The notes: a model not told the origin generated them from the letters alone. Positions 44,803 through 54,609 are shown, counted from the stretch's first letter. The stretch: DNA of 64,000 nt from Flagellimonas nanhaiensis (GCF_003382275.1 NZ_QTJX01000002.1:186001-250000), one strand, 5' to 3'. Made by a program: numbers and translations.

Positions 44803-46152
44803 ATGGAGAATATCGTAATCATTGGAAATGGAATTGCCGGAATCTCCGCCGCAAGACATATCCGCAAACTTTCTGATAAAAGAATCATTGTAATTTCTGG
44901 GGAAACCGATTATTTCTTTTCGCGAACCGCACTCATGTACGTATACATGGGCCATATGAAATTTGAACATATTCAGCCCTATGAAGACTGGTTTTGGGAA
45001 AAGAACAGAATTGAATTGGTTCGAGGATATGTTACTAAAGTAAATCCTGAGATAAAACAACTTTTGATCGATGGGTCCAGGGCCTTGCACTACGATAAGT
45101 TAATTATTGCAACAGGCTCAAAACCCAACAAGTTTGGATGGCCAGGACAGGACCTTCATGGGGTTCAGGGGCTTTATTCAAAGCAAGACCTAGATTTATT
45201 GGAAGTCAACGCTCCCAATAAAGAAGTTTGTAAAAGAGCGGTGATAGTAGGGGGAGGACTTATTGGGATTGAGCTGGCCGAAATGCTTCGAAGCAGGGAT
45301 ATTCCGGTCACCTTTTTGGTCAGGGAGGACAGTTTTTGGAACGGAGTGCTTCCTCAGGGCGAGTCCCAGATGATCAATGAACACATTAAAGAACATCATA
45401 TTGACCTGCGTTTAAGTTCCAACCTAAAGGAAATTGTTTCTGATGGAAGTGGAAAGGTAAAATCGGTCATTGTTGCAGAAACTGGAGAAGAAATTCTTTG
45501 CGATATAGTCGGACTTACGGCTGGAGTAACTCCAAATGTGGATTTCTTGAAGAATTCAGGCATTGAATTGGGAAGAGGTGTTAAAGTAAATAGACACTTG
45601 GAAACCAACATCAAAGACATCTATGCCATTGGTGATTGTGCGGAACAACACGAACCCATTGGCAATCGCAGACCAATTGAAGCGGTCTGGTATACCGGAA
45701 GAATGATGGGTGAAACAGTGGCCCAGACCATTTGTGGCAATAAGATAGAATACAAACCAGGCCACTGGTTCAATTCCGCCAAATTTTTGGATATAGAGTA
45801 CCAAACCTATGGTTGGGTCTTTTCAGAAAAAATCAAAAAAGAACATGAAGAACACTTCCACTGGAGACACCCAAAAGAAAAAATCTGCATCACGGTGGCA
45901 TTCAACAAAGAGAACAACCAGTTTTTGGGCATCAATACCTTCGGTATTCGCATGAGGCATCAGGTTTTTGATAGATGGTTGACCCAGGAAAAGAGTATCG
46001 ACTATGTAATACAACACTTAGCAGATGCCAATTTTGATCCTGAATTCTATAAAAAATACGAGAAGCAGATAATTGATGGATACAACATGGATTTTGGAAA
46101 ATCCATCAAACCAAAAAAGAAAAGTCTAAAAAGAATCTTTCAGATAGCATAA
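44803..46152 (+). CDS. FAD/NAD(P)-dependent disulfide-type oxidoreductase
   Basis: 449 residues. FAD site IIGNGIAGISAARHIRKLS, LIIATGSKPNKF, NAD(P) site AVIVGGGLIGIELAEMLRS, and the second FAD motif DIYAIGDCAEQHEP. The pattern resembles rubredoxin/ferredoxin reductases and the NirB N-terminal half. No redox-active Cys pair is visible. It starts an operon with the membrane ferredoxin protein (11-bp gap), so electron transfer to or from that protein is a reasonable inference. Confidence 0.9.
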   Translation: MENIVIIGNGIAGISAARHIRKLSDKRIIVISGETDYFFSRTALMYVYMGHMKFEHIQPYEDWFWEKNRIELVRGYVTKVNPEIKQLLIDGSRALHYDKLIIATGSKPNKFGWPGQDLHGVQGLYSKQDLDLLEVNAPNKEVCKRAVIVGGGLIGIELAEMLRSRDIPVTFLVREDSFWNGVLPQGESQMINEHIKEHHIDLRLSSNLKEIVSDGSGKVKSVIVAETGEEILCDIVGLTAGVTPNVDFLKNSGIELGRGVKVNRHLETNIKDIYAIGDCAEQHEPIGNRRPIEAVWYTGRMMGETVAQTICGNKIEYKPGHWFNSAKFLDIEYQTYGWVFSEKIKKEHEEHFHWRHPKEKICITVAFNKENNQFLGINTFGIRMRHQVFDRWLTQEKSIDYVIQHLADANFDPEFYKKYEKQIIDGYNMDFGKSIKPKKKSLKRIFQIA

Positions 46153-46163
46153 CCCATAGAACA

Positions 46164-47768
46164 ATGAGTACCCACGACAGAAGTATGGCCCTTACAGGGC
46201 AACCTCCAAAAATCCTGAGCAGAAACCAAAAGGTAGCGACCTTATTGGGAATGTTTGGGCTTGCTGTTATACTCCTAGCGGCCTTTAATGTTTCCTTTCC
46301 CAACAAAGGGCTTTGGTTGACCATATCCCTCTCAGCAATCTTTACAGGCACGCTGTGGTTTTCCTGGGAAGCTTATTCACAAAAATTACCTGGTATAAAA
46401 AATGACGGCGTCTGGTTCAAATCGATATCCAGCAAGGGGTTTTGGGGATGGATTGCAGGTATAGCCCTCACCGGGTTTTATATTGTATTGTATTTTTTCC
46501 CTGAATATTTAGGGCTGGTAAAAGGAGGCGAAAACAAGGGCATAATTGCACTTTTTGACCCTTTGAGCAAGCTTTTGAGCGGCAACCCGGCAAGTCAATG
46601 GTTTGTGTACGGAACCCTCTATACCGTTGCCATTTTAGCATTCGGCATAAAGTTTTTATGGAAATACAGACATAATAGCTATGAAAGAATCCGAACTATC
46701 AGCGTAATGTTCTTTCAAACCGCATTTGCCTTTATCATTCCAGAGCTAATGGCCAGATTGAACGGTGATAAAATTCTCAATGGAGGTAGTCTTCCCTATT
46801 ACGATCTTAAAAATGTTTGGCCGCTCAATTATTACAACTTTGAGGGATATCGAATCAAAGGGTTTCTAAGTTCAGGCGATATAGGATTTGCCCTTTTGAT
46901 ATTTGGCATACTCTCTGTTTTTGTAATAACTCCAATCCTAACCTATAAATATGGTAAAAGATGGTATTGTTCTTGGGTATGTGGCTGTGGAGGATTGGCA
47001 GAAACTGCCGGAGATGCCTTTAGGCAGCTGAGCGACAAAAGCGTAAGTGCTTGGAGAGTGGAACGTTGGGTAGTGCACAGTGTGGTGGTATTTGTCACTT
47101 TGATGACCACTGCAGTGATTTACTCTTACTTGGGAACGGACACCAGCAAATATTGGCTCACCAAAAGTACATTTTTGATTGGCGTTGCGGTGCTTTTGAC
47201 CTTGGTCTTTGCATGGGTCATGATATTTAAAAGGGCTCAACTCCAAAAAGATGCGCAATATGGAGCCATTGGATATTTTGTCATTATCATGGCACTTATA
47301 GGGATCCATTTCTTTAGCGGCGACGGCAATGTGTTTTTGTTCAAGTCCGAAACCCTTCGCAAGTCCTATTCATTTTTGATAGGAAGTATTTTCTCCGGAG
47401 TTATTGGAACTGGTTTTTATCCCATTTTTGGAAATAGGGTGTGGTGTAGGTTCGGATGCCCAATGGCAGCCATGATGGGCTTTCAGCAACGTTTGTTCTC
47501 CAGATTCCGGATAACCACCAATGGAGGCCAGTGCATTTCATGTGGCAATTGCTCCACCTATTGTGAAATGGGTATCGATGTACGGGCCTATGCCCAAAAA
47601 GGCGAGAACATCGTTCGTTCCAGCTGCGTAGGTTGTGGCATATGCTCTGCGGTTTGTCCAAGAGGTGTACTTAAATTGGAAAATGGTCCCCTAGAAGGTC
47701 GTATTGACAGCAATCAGGTTCTTTTGGGCAATGATGTGGACTTAATGAACCTAGTAAACCAAAAATAA
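46164..47768 (+). CDS. Membrane 4Fe-4S protein of the NapH/RdxA (polyferredoxin) type
   Basis: 534 residues with about eight membrane helices. Cys motifs WCSWVCGCGG and WCRFGCPMAA are the CxxxCP-like pairs typical of NapH/NosR membrane ferredoxins. At the C-terminus two 4Fe-4S ferredoxin clusters are ligated by CISCGNCSTYC and CVGCGICSAVCP. It likely passes electrons between a quinone or flavoprotein and a periplasmic or cytoplasmic partner. Its start is 11 bp after the FAD oxidoreductase gene. Confidence 0.9.
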   Translation: MSTHDRSMALTGQPPKILSRNQKVATLLGMFGLAVILLAAFNVSFPNKGLWLTISLSAIFTGTLWFSWEAYSQKLPGIKNDGVWFKSISSKGFWGWIAGIALTGFYIVLYFFPEYLGLVKGGENKGIIALFDPLSKLLSGNPASQWFVYGTLYTVAILAFGIKFLWKYRHNSYERIRTISVMFFQTAFAFIIPELMARLNGDKILNGGSLPYYDLKNVWPLNYYNFEGYRIKGFLSSGDIGFALLIFGILSVFVITPILTYKYGKRWYCSWVCGCGGLAETAGDAFRQLSDKSVSAWRVERWVVHSVVVFVTLMTTAVIYSYLGTDTSKYWLTKSTFLIGVAVLLTLVFAWVMIFKRAQLQKDAQYGAIGYFVIIMALIGIHFFSGDGNVFLFKSETLRKSYSFLIGSIFSGVIGTGFYPIFGNRVWCRFGCPMAAMMGFQQRLFSRFRITTNGGQCISCGNCSTYCEMGIDVRAYAQKGENIVRSSCVGCGICSAVCPRGVLKLENGPLEGRIDSNQVLLGNDVDLMNLVNQK

Positions 47769-47769
47769 A

Positions 47770-48240
47770 ATGATAAGGCTTGCCATTGCCCTCTCATTAC
47801 TTTTCTTTGTCGGGAAGAGCAAGATGTACCATCGTGAGTACTACGATAATGGACTTGTCAAGGCCGAAGGATGGAAACAGGGCGATACCAAAGAAGATTT
47901 TTGGAAACACTATTTTTCAAACGGAAAAATTCAGGCTCAAGGGCATTATAAAATGGACCTGAAGGACGGATACTGGTATTTTCATAACAAAGAAGGCAAA
48001 CTGGAAAAAGAAGGGCATTTCAAAAAAGGACAGCAAATCAACTGGTGGCTGTTCTATGATGCCAATGGAAAAATCAACCATAAATGTCAGCTCCGAAACG
48101 GTGTTAAAAATGGCTATTGCCTAAAATATACCGATGAAGAACTTAAATCCGCAGAAAAATATAAAAATGGTAAAAAGATCAAGGAATGGTTTAGCTTTGA
48201 TAACTTCAAAAGGGAAAACAAACTATCCGATCTAAAATAA
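47770..48240 (+). CDS. YwqK/MORN-like repeat protein
   Basis: 156 residues with repeated Y-Y/F-D/N-N-G-K-x-x-x-x-G-x-x-K/x units (YDNGLVKAEGWKQG; FSNGKIQAQGHYK; NKEGKLEKEGHFKKG; YDANGKINHKCQLRNG), the toxin-antitoxin-named YwqK/MORN pattern. A short N-terminal hydrophobic stretch suggests export. It overlaps the glycosyltransferase start by 1 bp (TAATG), indicating co-translation. Function unknown. Confidence 0.82.
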   Translation: MIRLAIALSLLFFVGKSKMYHREYYDNGLVKAEGWKQGDTKEDFWKHYFSNGKIQAQGHYKMDLKDGYWYFHNKEGKLEKEGHFKKGQQINWWLFYDANGKINHKCQLRNGVKNGYCLKYTDEELKSAEKYKNGKKIKEWFSFDNFKRENKLSDLK

Positions 48241-48929
48241 TGACAGACATCAAGGTTATCATCCCGGCCATCAACGAAGGGGATTCTATCGGAAAAGTGG
48301 TTTCAGAATTGCCCAAATCTGTTTCCGAAATTATTGTGGTAAATAACGGTTCCGTAGACAATACCGTTGAAAATGCAGAAAAAGCAGGGGCTACAGTACT
48401 TACAGAAAACCAACGCGGATATGGTTTTGCATGCCTAAAAGGGCTGGATTATCTCTCCAAACAATCCAAACCACCCAACATTGTCGTATTTATTGACGGA
48501 GACTATTCGGATTACCCCGAAGAACTCGACAAAGTGGTGGCGCCCATTCTTGAAGATGATGTGGATTTTGTAATCGGTGCGCGCAAAAAATCGTTGCGCG
48601 AACCCGGTTCCATGACCCCGCAGCAAGTGTTTGGAAATAAGTTGGCCACCTTTTTGATGCGTCTCTTTTTTGGGGCAAAATTTACGGACCTGGGACCTTT
48701 TAGGGCCATTAAATATGACAAGTTGTTGGAACTGGAAATGGAGGACCAAACCTATGGTTGGACAGTGGAAATGCAACTTAAAGTGCTTCGTAAGAAGATG
48801 TCATATGTCGAAGTACCAGTGCGTTATAAAAGAAGAATTGGTATTTCTAAAGTGTCTGGTACGGTAAAAGGTACTATATTTGCGGGCATAAAAATCTTGG
48901 GTTGGATTTTTAAATACAGTTTAAAATAA
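48240..48929 (+). CDS. Family-2 glycosyltransferase (DPM1/undecaprenyl-phosphate type)
   Basis: 229 residues of GT-A fold: VIIPAINEGDSIGKVV, VVNNGSVDNTVENAEKAGA, VVFIDGDYSDYPEEL (DxD-like DGDYSD), VIGARKKSLREPGSM and FTDLGPFRAIKYDKL. The ending KVSGTVKGTIFAGIKI is seen in dolichyl/undecaprenyl-phosphate glycosyltransferases. No own membrane anchor. It is followed 1 bp later by a larger membrane glycosyltransferase, so both likely serve the same glycan. Confidence 0.9.
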   Translation: MTDIKVIIPAINEGDSIGKVVSELPKSVSEIIVVNNGSVDNTVENAEKAGATVLTENQRGYGFACLKGLDYLSKQSKPPNIVVFIDGDYSDYPEELDKVVAPILEDDVDFVIGARKKSLREPGSMTPQQVFGNKLATFLMRLFFGAKFTDLGPFRAIKYDKLLELEMEDQTYGWTVEMQLKVLRKKMSYVEVPVRYKRRIGISKVSGTVKGTIFAGIKILGWIFKYSLK

Positions 48930-48930
48930 C

Positions 48931-50415
48931 ATGGGACTAACTATCGCTTTCATCATTATTGCTATCTATAGCACGGCTTTAATCCTGATTTTCTTCTATA
49001 GTCTCGCACAGTTGAATCTTCTGATCAACTACCTCGGATACAAAAAACGAAATGAGGAAGCGCCCAAATTCAACCTACTAGACCCTAAGGAAATACCCTT
49101 TGTTACCATACAATTACCCATTTACAATGAAGAATATGTAATGGAGCGGTTGTTGGAAAACATTTCAAAAATAGAGTACCCAAAAAGTAAATTGGAAATC
49201 CAGGTGCTTGATGATTCCACCGACGACTCTGTGGTCGATACCGCAAAGCGTATTGAAGAGCTCAAAAAGACAGGATTGGATATCCAACACATTAGAAGGG
49301 AAAACAGACAAGGTTTTAAAGCAGGCGCTCTTAAAGAAGGTCTGGCCATAGCTAAAGGCGAATTCATTGCCATTTTTGATGCTGATTTCCTTCCAGAGAG
49401 CGATTGGTTGAAAAAGACAGTTCCCTATTTTAAGGATGAAGAAATAGGCGTGGTACAAACCCGTTGGGGACATATCAATAGAGACTACTCTACCCTTACC
49501 CGAATTCAGGCATTTGCACTAGACGCGCATTTTACCCTAGAGCAGGTTGGAAGAAATTCCAAAGGCCATTTCATCAATTTTAATGGTACAGCCGGGATAT
49601 GGAGAAAGCAATGCATCCTGGATGCCGGAAACTGGGAAGGTGATACCCTTACCGAAGACTTGGATTTGAGTTACAGGGCCCAACTGAAAAATTGGAAGTT
49701 CAAATATTTAGAGGATGTTGAGACACCTGCTGAGCTTCCTGTGGTAATCAGTGCTGCCCGATCACAACAATTCAGATGGAACAAAGGAGGCGCTGAAAAT
49801 TTCAGAAAAACCGTTTGGAGTGTGATCACCGCGAAAAACATTCCCCTAAAGACCAAGTTCCATGGGGTTATGCACCTTTTGAACAGCTCCATGTTCCTTT
49901 GCGTTTTTATTGTTGCCATTTTGAGCATACCCATGCTTTACATTAAAAACACCTATGGTCATCTTGGGTGGGTCTTTGAAGTTACCAGCTTCTTTATTAT
50001 TAGTACCGTTATCCTGTTCATTTGCTATTGGTTCACTTACAAGAGCATTCAAGGCAGTAGTTTTGACAACTTTGTGGATTATATTAAACTGTTCTTTACA
50101 TTTTTCTCCGTAGCACTTGGCTTCTCGTTACATAACACAGTGGCTGTTTTGGAAGGACACCTGGGCAAGCGAAGTGAGTTTGTGAGAACACCCAAATTCA
50201 ATATCAACAATCTGACCGATAGCTGGAAGGGCAACAAATATTTGGCAAAGAAACTATCTCCAAACATGATTTTGGAATTTGCATTGATGGTCTACTTCCT
50301 TTTTGGCATGTACAGTGCGGTACCTTTGAACGATTTTGGTTTGTTTCCATTCCACTTGATGTTGTTCCTTGGTTTCTCATTTGTGTTCTTCAAGTCTTTG
50401 ACCTCAAAGGCATAA
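48931..50415 (+). CDS. Membrane family-2 glycosyltransferase, cellulose/mannan synthase-like
   Basis: 494 residues. An N-terminal helix (about 5-27), a GT2 domain with VTIQLPIYNEEYV, EIQVLDDSTDDSVVDTA, FIAIFDADFLPESDW (DADF), the TEDLDLSYRAQ acceptor motif and QQFRWNKGGAENF (QxxRW), and several helices at the C-terminus. The DxD, TED and QxxRW motifs are those of processive beta-glycan synthases such as mannan or cellulose synthases. Product unknown; no dedicated export genes are adjacent. Confidence 0.9.
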   Translation: MGLTIAFIIIAIYSTALILIFFYSLAQLNLLINYLGYKKRNEEAPKFNLLDPKEIPFVTIQLPIYNEEYVMERLLENISKIEYPKSKLEIQVLDDSTDDSVVDTAKRIEELKKTGLDIQHIRRENRQGFKAGALKEGLAIAKGEFIAIFDADFLPESDWLKKTVPYFKDEEIGVVQTRWGHINRDYSTLTRIQAFALDAHFTLEQVGRNSKGHFINFNGTAGIWRKQCILDAGNWEGDTLTEDLDLSYRAQLKNWKFKYLEDVETPAELPVVISAARSQQFRWNKGGAENFRKTVWSVITAKNIPLKTKFHGVMHLLNSSMFLCVFIVAILSIPMLYIKNTYGHLGWVFEVTSFFIISTVILFICYWFTYKSIQGSSFDNFVDYIKLFFTFFSVALGFSLHNTVAVLEGHLGKRSEFVRTPKFNINNLTDSWKGNKYLAKKLSPNMILEFALMVYFLFGMYSAVPLNDFGLFPFHLMLFLGFSFVFFKSLTSKA

Positions 50416-50478
50416 TCCAAATCCATATATCCAAGTATTTTCAGTTATTTTGGTTCTTCTAAAATGACGTGAAACCTT

Positions 50479-51201
50479 ATGGAGGAAAAACCACGACTTT
50501 CCAGACTCACCGCTATTCTCACCCAGATACAGTCCTCAAGGCTGGTAACCGCCAAAATGTTGGCGGAAAAGCACAACGTAAGCATCAGGACTATCTACAG
50601 GGATATTCGCACCTTGGAAAAATCGGGAGTTCCCATAGTGGCCGAAGAAGGAAAAGGGTATAGCATGATGGAAGGTTATCATTTACCTCCTGTAATGTTC
50701 TCTGAAGAAGAAGCCAATGCCCTTATTACCGCAGAACAGCTGGTCCTCAAAAACAAGGACGCCTCTTTTGTTTACCACTATACCGAGGCCATTCTTAAAA
50801 TCAAGGCCATCTTAAAGGGAACTCAAAAAGAAAAGGCCAGCTTGCTTACCGATCGTATTTATTTTACAGATAATTACTCTTACCAAAGAACCAGCAGTTA
50901 TCTGATGCGTATCCAGTCGGCCATTACCAATTTTGAAGTCTTGAACATTGACTACCTATCCTTGGACCAAAAATCTTCCAATAGAAATATTGAACCGTTT
51001 GCGCTCTATAGCACAGAGGAAAAATGGCTGCTCATTGCTTTTTGCCGACTCCGGAATGCCTTCCGGGTGTTTCGAATAGACCTTATCCAGAAAATCACGG
51101 CCACTTCAGAACATTTTGAATCCCATAACATGACCTTGGAGGAGTATTACAATTCGTATGAAAAACATTATCGCGATAGTGCTGACCAAAATGGAAAGTA
51201 G
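50479..51201 (+). CDS. YafY-type HTH/WYL-domain transcriptional regulator
   Basis: 240 residues: an N-terminal HTH_11 (RLTAILTQIQSSRLVTAKML; ISIRTIYRDIRTLEKSGVPI) and a WYL ligand-binding domain (YLSLDQKSSNRNIEPFALY; WLLIAFCRLRNAFRVFRIDLI). Such regulators in Bacteroidota are commonly adjacent to a GyrI-like protein gene; here that gene lies at 54830 with minus-strand genes in between. Confidence 0.92.
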   Translation: MEEKPRLSRLTAILTQIQSSRLVTAKMLAEKHNVSIRTIYRDIRTLEKSGVPIVAEEGKGYSMMEGYHLPPVMFSEEEANALITAEQLVLKNKDASFVYHYTEAILKIKAILKGTQKEKASLLTDRIYFTDNYSYQRTSSYLMRIQSAITNFEVLNIDYLSLDQKSSNRNIEPFALYSTEEKWLLIAFCRLRNAFRVFRIDLIQKITATSEHFESHNMTLEEYYNSYEKHYRDSADQNGK

Positions 51202-51394
51202 TGATGGTAAAAGTACACGTATTTTGGACCGCACATGTCGATATCGTAAATAGCTTCGTTGTAGAAAACGTCCCATTGACTCTTCAGCTTTACCTCTAAA
51301 TTAGCGAATGGGGCTGGAATTCCCGTATGCAAATTCCAATCGCTATGAGCTATATACCATATTACCACATGTAATTCAATTCATTTAGATTGAT

Positions 51395-51829
51395 TCAATC
51401 AACTCTGTACATATAACCTCCTGCAGTTCCGGCATATTCCAAAAGAATAGCTTCTTTTCCATTCACGATTCCTTTTCTGAATGCTCTGTAAGTCTCTGTC
51501 CCTTTCCCTCCATTCACTAAAGAAAAGCTTTTATTGTTTAGACTTTTTATCCCTACTCGATAATAACCTTCTTCAATAATTTCGGTTATTTCAAATTCAC
51601 TTTCATTAAATTCCAAACGATAATCCCTCCGATAATCCAAATCATCTATGCAGCATCCTTCCTCAACTATATTATTTGAAAAAAAGGTATATGTCGTCGG
51701 GTTTGCATTTCCTGGATTTCGCCAAGTACCCCTCAAAAAGCTTGGTAGTGAAAAGGAGCTTGAACCTCCTTCATCGGATGAACAAGATAATAACGTAATT
51801 ATGATTATTAATATTGAGATTTTTCTCAT
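51395..51829 (-). CDS. Lipoprotein of unknown function
   Basis: 144 residues, lipobox LLSC followed by a Ser/Gly linker, then an RGTWRNPGNANPTTYTF start and beta-rich body (DYRLEFNESEFEITEIIEEGYYRVGIKSL) that resembles small lipocalin-like lipoproteins. GCC within the body gives two Cys. No clear family. It lies just left of the first copy of the second repeat family. Confidence 0.7.
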   Translation of the reverse strand: MRKISILIIIITLLSCSSDEGGSSSFSLPSFLRGTWRNPGNANPTTYTFFSNNIVEEGCCIDDLDYRRDYRLEFNESEFEITEIIEEGYYRVGIKSLNNKSFSLVNGGKGTETYRAFRKGIVNGKEAILLEYAGTAGGYMYRVD

Positions 51830-51906
51830 CCTTTTATTTGTAAGTTATAATATGTTGTTGTAACGATTATGCTAAAAATCGTTTTAATGATTCTTTAGCG
51901 ACCGAT

Positions 51907-52010
51907 ACTGAAACAAGTCCGCCCGTGCCGTTCGGACGGGTTCAGTACAGATAAGCGAAGTTACCTGTTTTCAGTTTAAAACCTAGCCTGAAAGTAAGGG
52001 ATGTGGATTA
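51907..52010. repeat. Family-2 direct repeat, copy 1
   Basis: Begins ACTGAAACAAG, continues GTACAGATAAGCGAAGTTACC and ends AAGTAAGGGATGTGGATTA. Compared with copy 2 it has a GC-rich insert of about 21 bp (CCGCCCG...CGGACGG, an imperfect inverted repeat). It lies downstream of the amidohydrolase gene. Confidence 0.8.
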
Positions 52011-52120
52011 CGATTTGACCAATTTCATTGGATAATAAAATGGCCAACACCAAAGGTAATTTTAAATCCCATAGCATAACCTTAGGAGAGCATACACTAC
52101 ACCCGTGTTGTAGCTCTTTT

Positions 52121-53434
52121 TTAATCATTGGAATTCTCGACATCCAATAAGAGTTTATCCAGTTTTTCCCTGTCAAACCATTGTCCCCTAATCATTACCC
52201 CAGATATTGTACGAGTATTGCTTATATCTTCCAATGGGTTTTTATCAAGTAAAACCAAGTCGGCCAATTTTCCTTCATTGATGGTTCCTGAATGGGAAAT
52301 TGCATTTAAATACCGGGCCGGAATTACGGTTGCTGTTTTAAGTGTTTCATAAGTTGACAGCCCTGAACTATGTATTAATTCCAATTCATGATGAAGTGAA
52401 AAGCCAGGTAAGAATAGACCATATGTGTCACTTCCTGCCATTAATGGCACTCCATTTTTATGTAATATCAAAGTGAAATTCTTTTGCCATTCCAATTCCT
52501 TCTCGAGTCTGATCAAAGATTTTGCAGCCGTAAACCACTTTTTGTTTCTGAAGCCTATTTTATCAGATTTCCAATAATCCGAATAGTGCTTTGGAAGATA
52601 TTTAATGTTTATTTCCGCATTAAGTTTGGCTGATTTTTCTTTATCTGCGTAACGCATAATCATTTCAAAGATTCCAAGAGTTGGGGACACATAAATTCCG
52701 CTGGTTTTAATCTCCTTTGCCGCTTTCTCTAGATAACTGTTAGAGTTTAATCCCTCCTTTGAGAAGATATTCATAAACTCCTCCATATGAGCGATAGATT
52801 TCATTCTGAGGGAATACTCCAAAGGCAATTCTCTTTGTCCATGACCAACAATTTCTATGTTCTCTTCATGTGCTTTTTCCAATAGTGCCAGATAGATTTT
52901 TTTGGGAAGATTGTCGGCAAGTTTTAAATAATCATATCCTCTTTTTTTGTGATATTGTACAATTGCATCAACAGAATCAATGTGTTTGAAATTATTCCTT
53001 TTGAGATATGGGCCGGTTGTGTAGTAGTGAGGTGAAAGAAATGAATTGCTTCGTGCTTTTTCCCTTATTGCTATGTGATCTTGTCCTTGGTATTCGGCCA
53101 TATTCCTTGCAGAGGTAATTCCATTGGCAATTAAAAGCTTGAACTCATTTTCAATATTGTTCTGTAAGTGATAATGTGTTTCAACCAAGCCAGGTATTAA
53201 GTATTTGCCCGAAGCTTCTATGGATACATCTATAGTATCTATTCTAGGATTGGAGGCTGACTCAATCTTTGTTATTCTTCCATTGGCAATAATTACTCTC
53301 TGATCAGTAAGTAACGTATCAGTATGCATTGGAATTATATTGACATTCTCAAACGAAAATGTTTTTGTTTGGGCCAGACAAGAAGAGCCCAATATTACGA
53401 TCAATAGTGTTAAATAACTTTTTGGTGTACGCAT
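52121..53434 (-). CDS. Secreted amidohydrolase-family protein
   Basis: 437 residues from the ATG at 53434 (MRTPKSYL), a signal peptide ending near SSCLAQ. Metallo-dependent hydrolase pattern: YLIPGLVETHYHLQNN keeps a single H-x-H of the metal site, IVGHGQREL and AHMEEFM add further His, and LMAGSDTYGL supplies the late Asp; ILLDKNPLEDI closes the composite domain. Substrate unknown. It ends near family-2 repeat copy 1, and its start lies 87 bp after the AraC gene, so it is likely regulated by it. Confidence 0.85.
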   Translation of the reverse strand: MRTPKSYLTLLIVILGSSCLAQTKTFSFENVNIIPMHTDTLLTDQRVIIANGRITKIESASNPRIDTIDVSIEASGKYLIPGLVETHYHLQNNIENEFKLLIANGITSARNMAEYQGQDHIAIREKARSNSFLSPHYYTTGPYLKRNNFKHIDSVDAIVQYHKKRGYDYLKLADNLPKKIYLALLEKAHEENIEIVGHGQRELPLEYSLRMKSIAHMEEFMNIFSKEGLNSNSYLEKAAKEIKTSGIYVSPTLGIFEMIMRYADKEKSAKLNAEINIKYLPKHYSDYWKSDKIGFRNKKWFTAAKSLIRLEKELEWQKNFTLILHKNGVPLMAGSDTYGLFLPGFSLHHELELIHSSGLSTYETLKTATVIPARYLNAISHSGTINEGKLADLVLLDKNPLEDISNTRTISGVMIRGQWFDREKLDKLLLDVENSND

Positions 53435-53520
53435 GTCAATTGATTTTGAAATTCTGGACAAAAGTACATGTTGAAAAGTTCGGTGCAGTTCGGAAATCGG
53501 CACTTTGGACAATATAGAAC

Positions 53521-54609
53521 CTATTTGTTCTTATATTCTTTCGGTGTAAGCCCTGTCTCCCTTTTAAAATTTGTGTAGAAGGATGTTTTGGAATTAAACC
53601 CACATTCCAAACCAATAGAAAGCAAGCTATAGTTATCAAACATAGGGTCCTTCAACATCATTTTGACATCTCTTATCCTGTGATGGTTAACTAAGTCTGA
53701 AAAACTACGTGACGTATTTTCCTTTATAATTTGGGATAGGTATCCATTGCTGATTTCCAGCCGTTGCGCCACATCTTCCCTGCTTAGATATGGATCATGA
53801 TGTATTTTTTCTTCTTCTATAAGAAGCAATAGGTTTTTAAAATGTGAATTTTTGGCATTCGAACTAAGCGATTTGCTTTGCTCCTTCTTAGTTATTGTTC
53901 TAATCTCGTATCTATCATTCGACAATTTAAACTGATACATTCCTTTATAAACCAACCAATAAATAAAGATTGAGCTAAAAGTCCATAAATAGGTAAGCGG
54001 CAACTTCTCTGAAAAAATAAATCGGTAAAGCTCTAAGCCAACACCGAACAACAGAATTATGGAAAGATAAACCCAGAGATGCTTTAACCACTTTTTGCTA
54101 GGGTTATCTTTATGGGTAAGAACAAACCTGTAGGATAAAATAATGGTATAAATTGGAAAAATAACAGATAAAAAACTGACTGTCTTATAAAAATGGCCGA
54201 TATAATTGCCAACAATTTGAGGCAAATTATATAAACTAAATATGGTACTAACGGAAATAACAATGTTGCAAGCGCTCAATAAAATAAAAGGCACATATAG
54301 ATATTTGAGGTTTACTATTTTTCCTGATGCTTCATTTGATGTTTTTTGAAAAAAATGCACCAGAGTTACAGGGTATAGAAACTGCCAAAGAAATAAATCC
54401 AGAATACTAATAATTGTTGGGCTTGTACCTCTATCCCAAAACCAATTATTAATGCCCACTATGGCAATGACCAATAAAGTATACCCTAAGTTTCTATTAT
54501 GTTTACTTCTAAAAAACTTAGAGAAAAGTATTATTAGGCTTAAGACAAAACAATGAAGGACAGCTAGAAGCGAAATAATTTCCAATAAGGGGATTTGATT
54601 AGGCGGCAA
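53521..54609 (-). CDS. Membrane-sensor AraC-family regulator
   Basis: 362 residues. The first ~220 residues have about seven hydrophobic helices, and the C-terminus is an AraC HTH (REDVAQRLEISNGYLSQIIKEN; LLSIGLECGFNSKTSFYTNFKRETGLTPKEYK). This layout is the intact equivalent of the broken gene at 26122-27259. Probably an inner-membrane sensor that controls the amidohydrolase. A family-2 repeat lies just upstream. Confidence 0.9.
   Translation of the reverse strand: MPPNQIPLLEIISLLAVLHCFVLSLIILFSKFFRSKHNRNLGYTLLVIAIVGINNWFWDRGTSPTIISILDLFLWQFLYPVTLVHFFQKTSNEASGKIVNLKYLYVPFILLSACNIVISVSTIFSLYNLPQIVGNYIGHFYKTVSFLSVIFPIYTIILSYRFVLTHKDNPSKKWLKHLWVYLSIILLFGVGLELYRFIFSEKLPLTYLWTFSSIFIYWLVYKGMYQFKLSNDRYEIRTITKKEQSKSLSSNAKNSHFKNLLLLIEEEKIHHDPYLSREDVAQRLEISNGYLSQIIKENTSRSFSDLVNHHRIRDVKMMLKDPMFDNYSLLSIGLECGFNSKTSFYTNFKRETGLTPKEYKNK

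Noticed and set aside
51168-51368. 66-residue minus-strand frame (GTG start) rich in Trp, His and Tyr
   Set aside because: Its end overlaps the WYL regulator, it has no recognisable domain, and nothing supports a start. It might be a gene remnant but the evidence is too thin.
52085-52120. Terminator near the end of the amidohydrolase gene (CTACA...TGTAG with TTTTTT)
   Set aside because: The T-run is on the wrong side for the amidohydrolase transcript, and the stem is only 5 bp.
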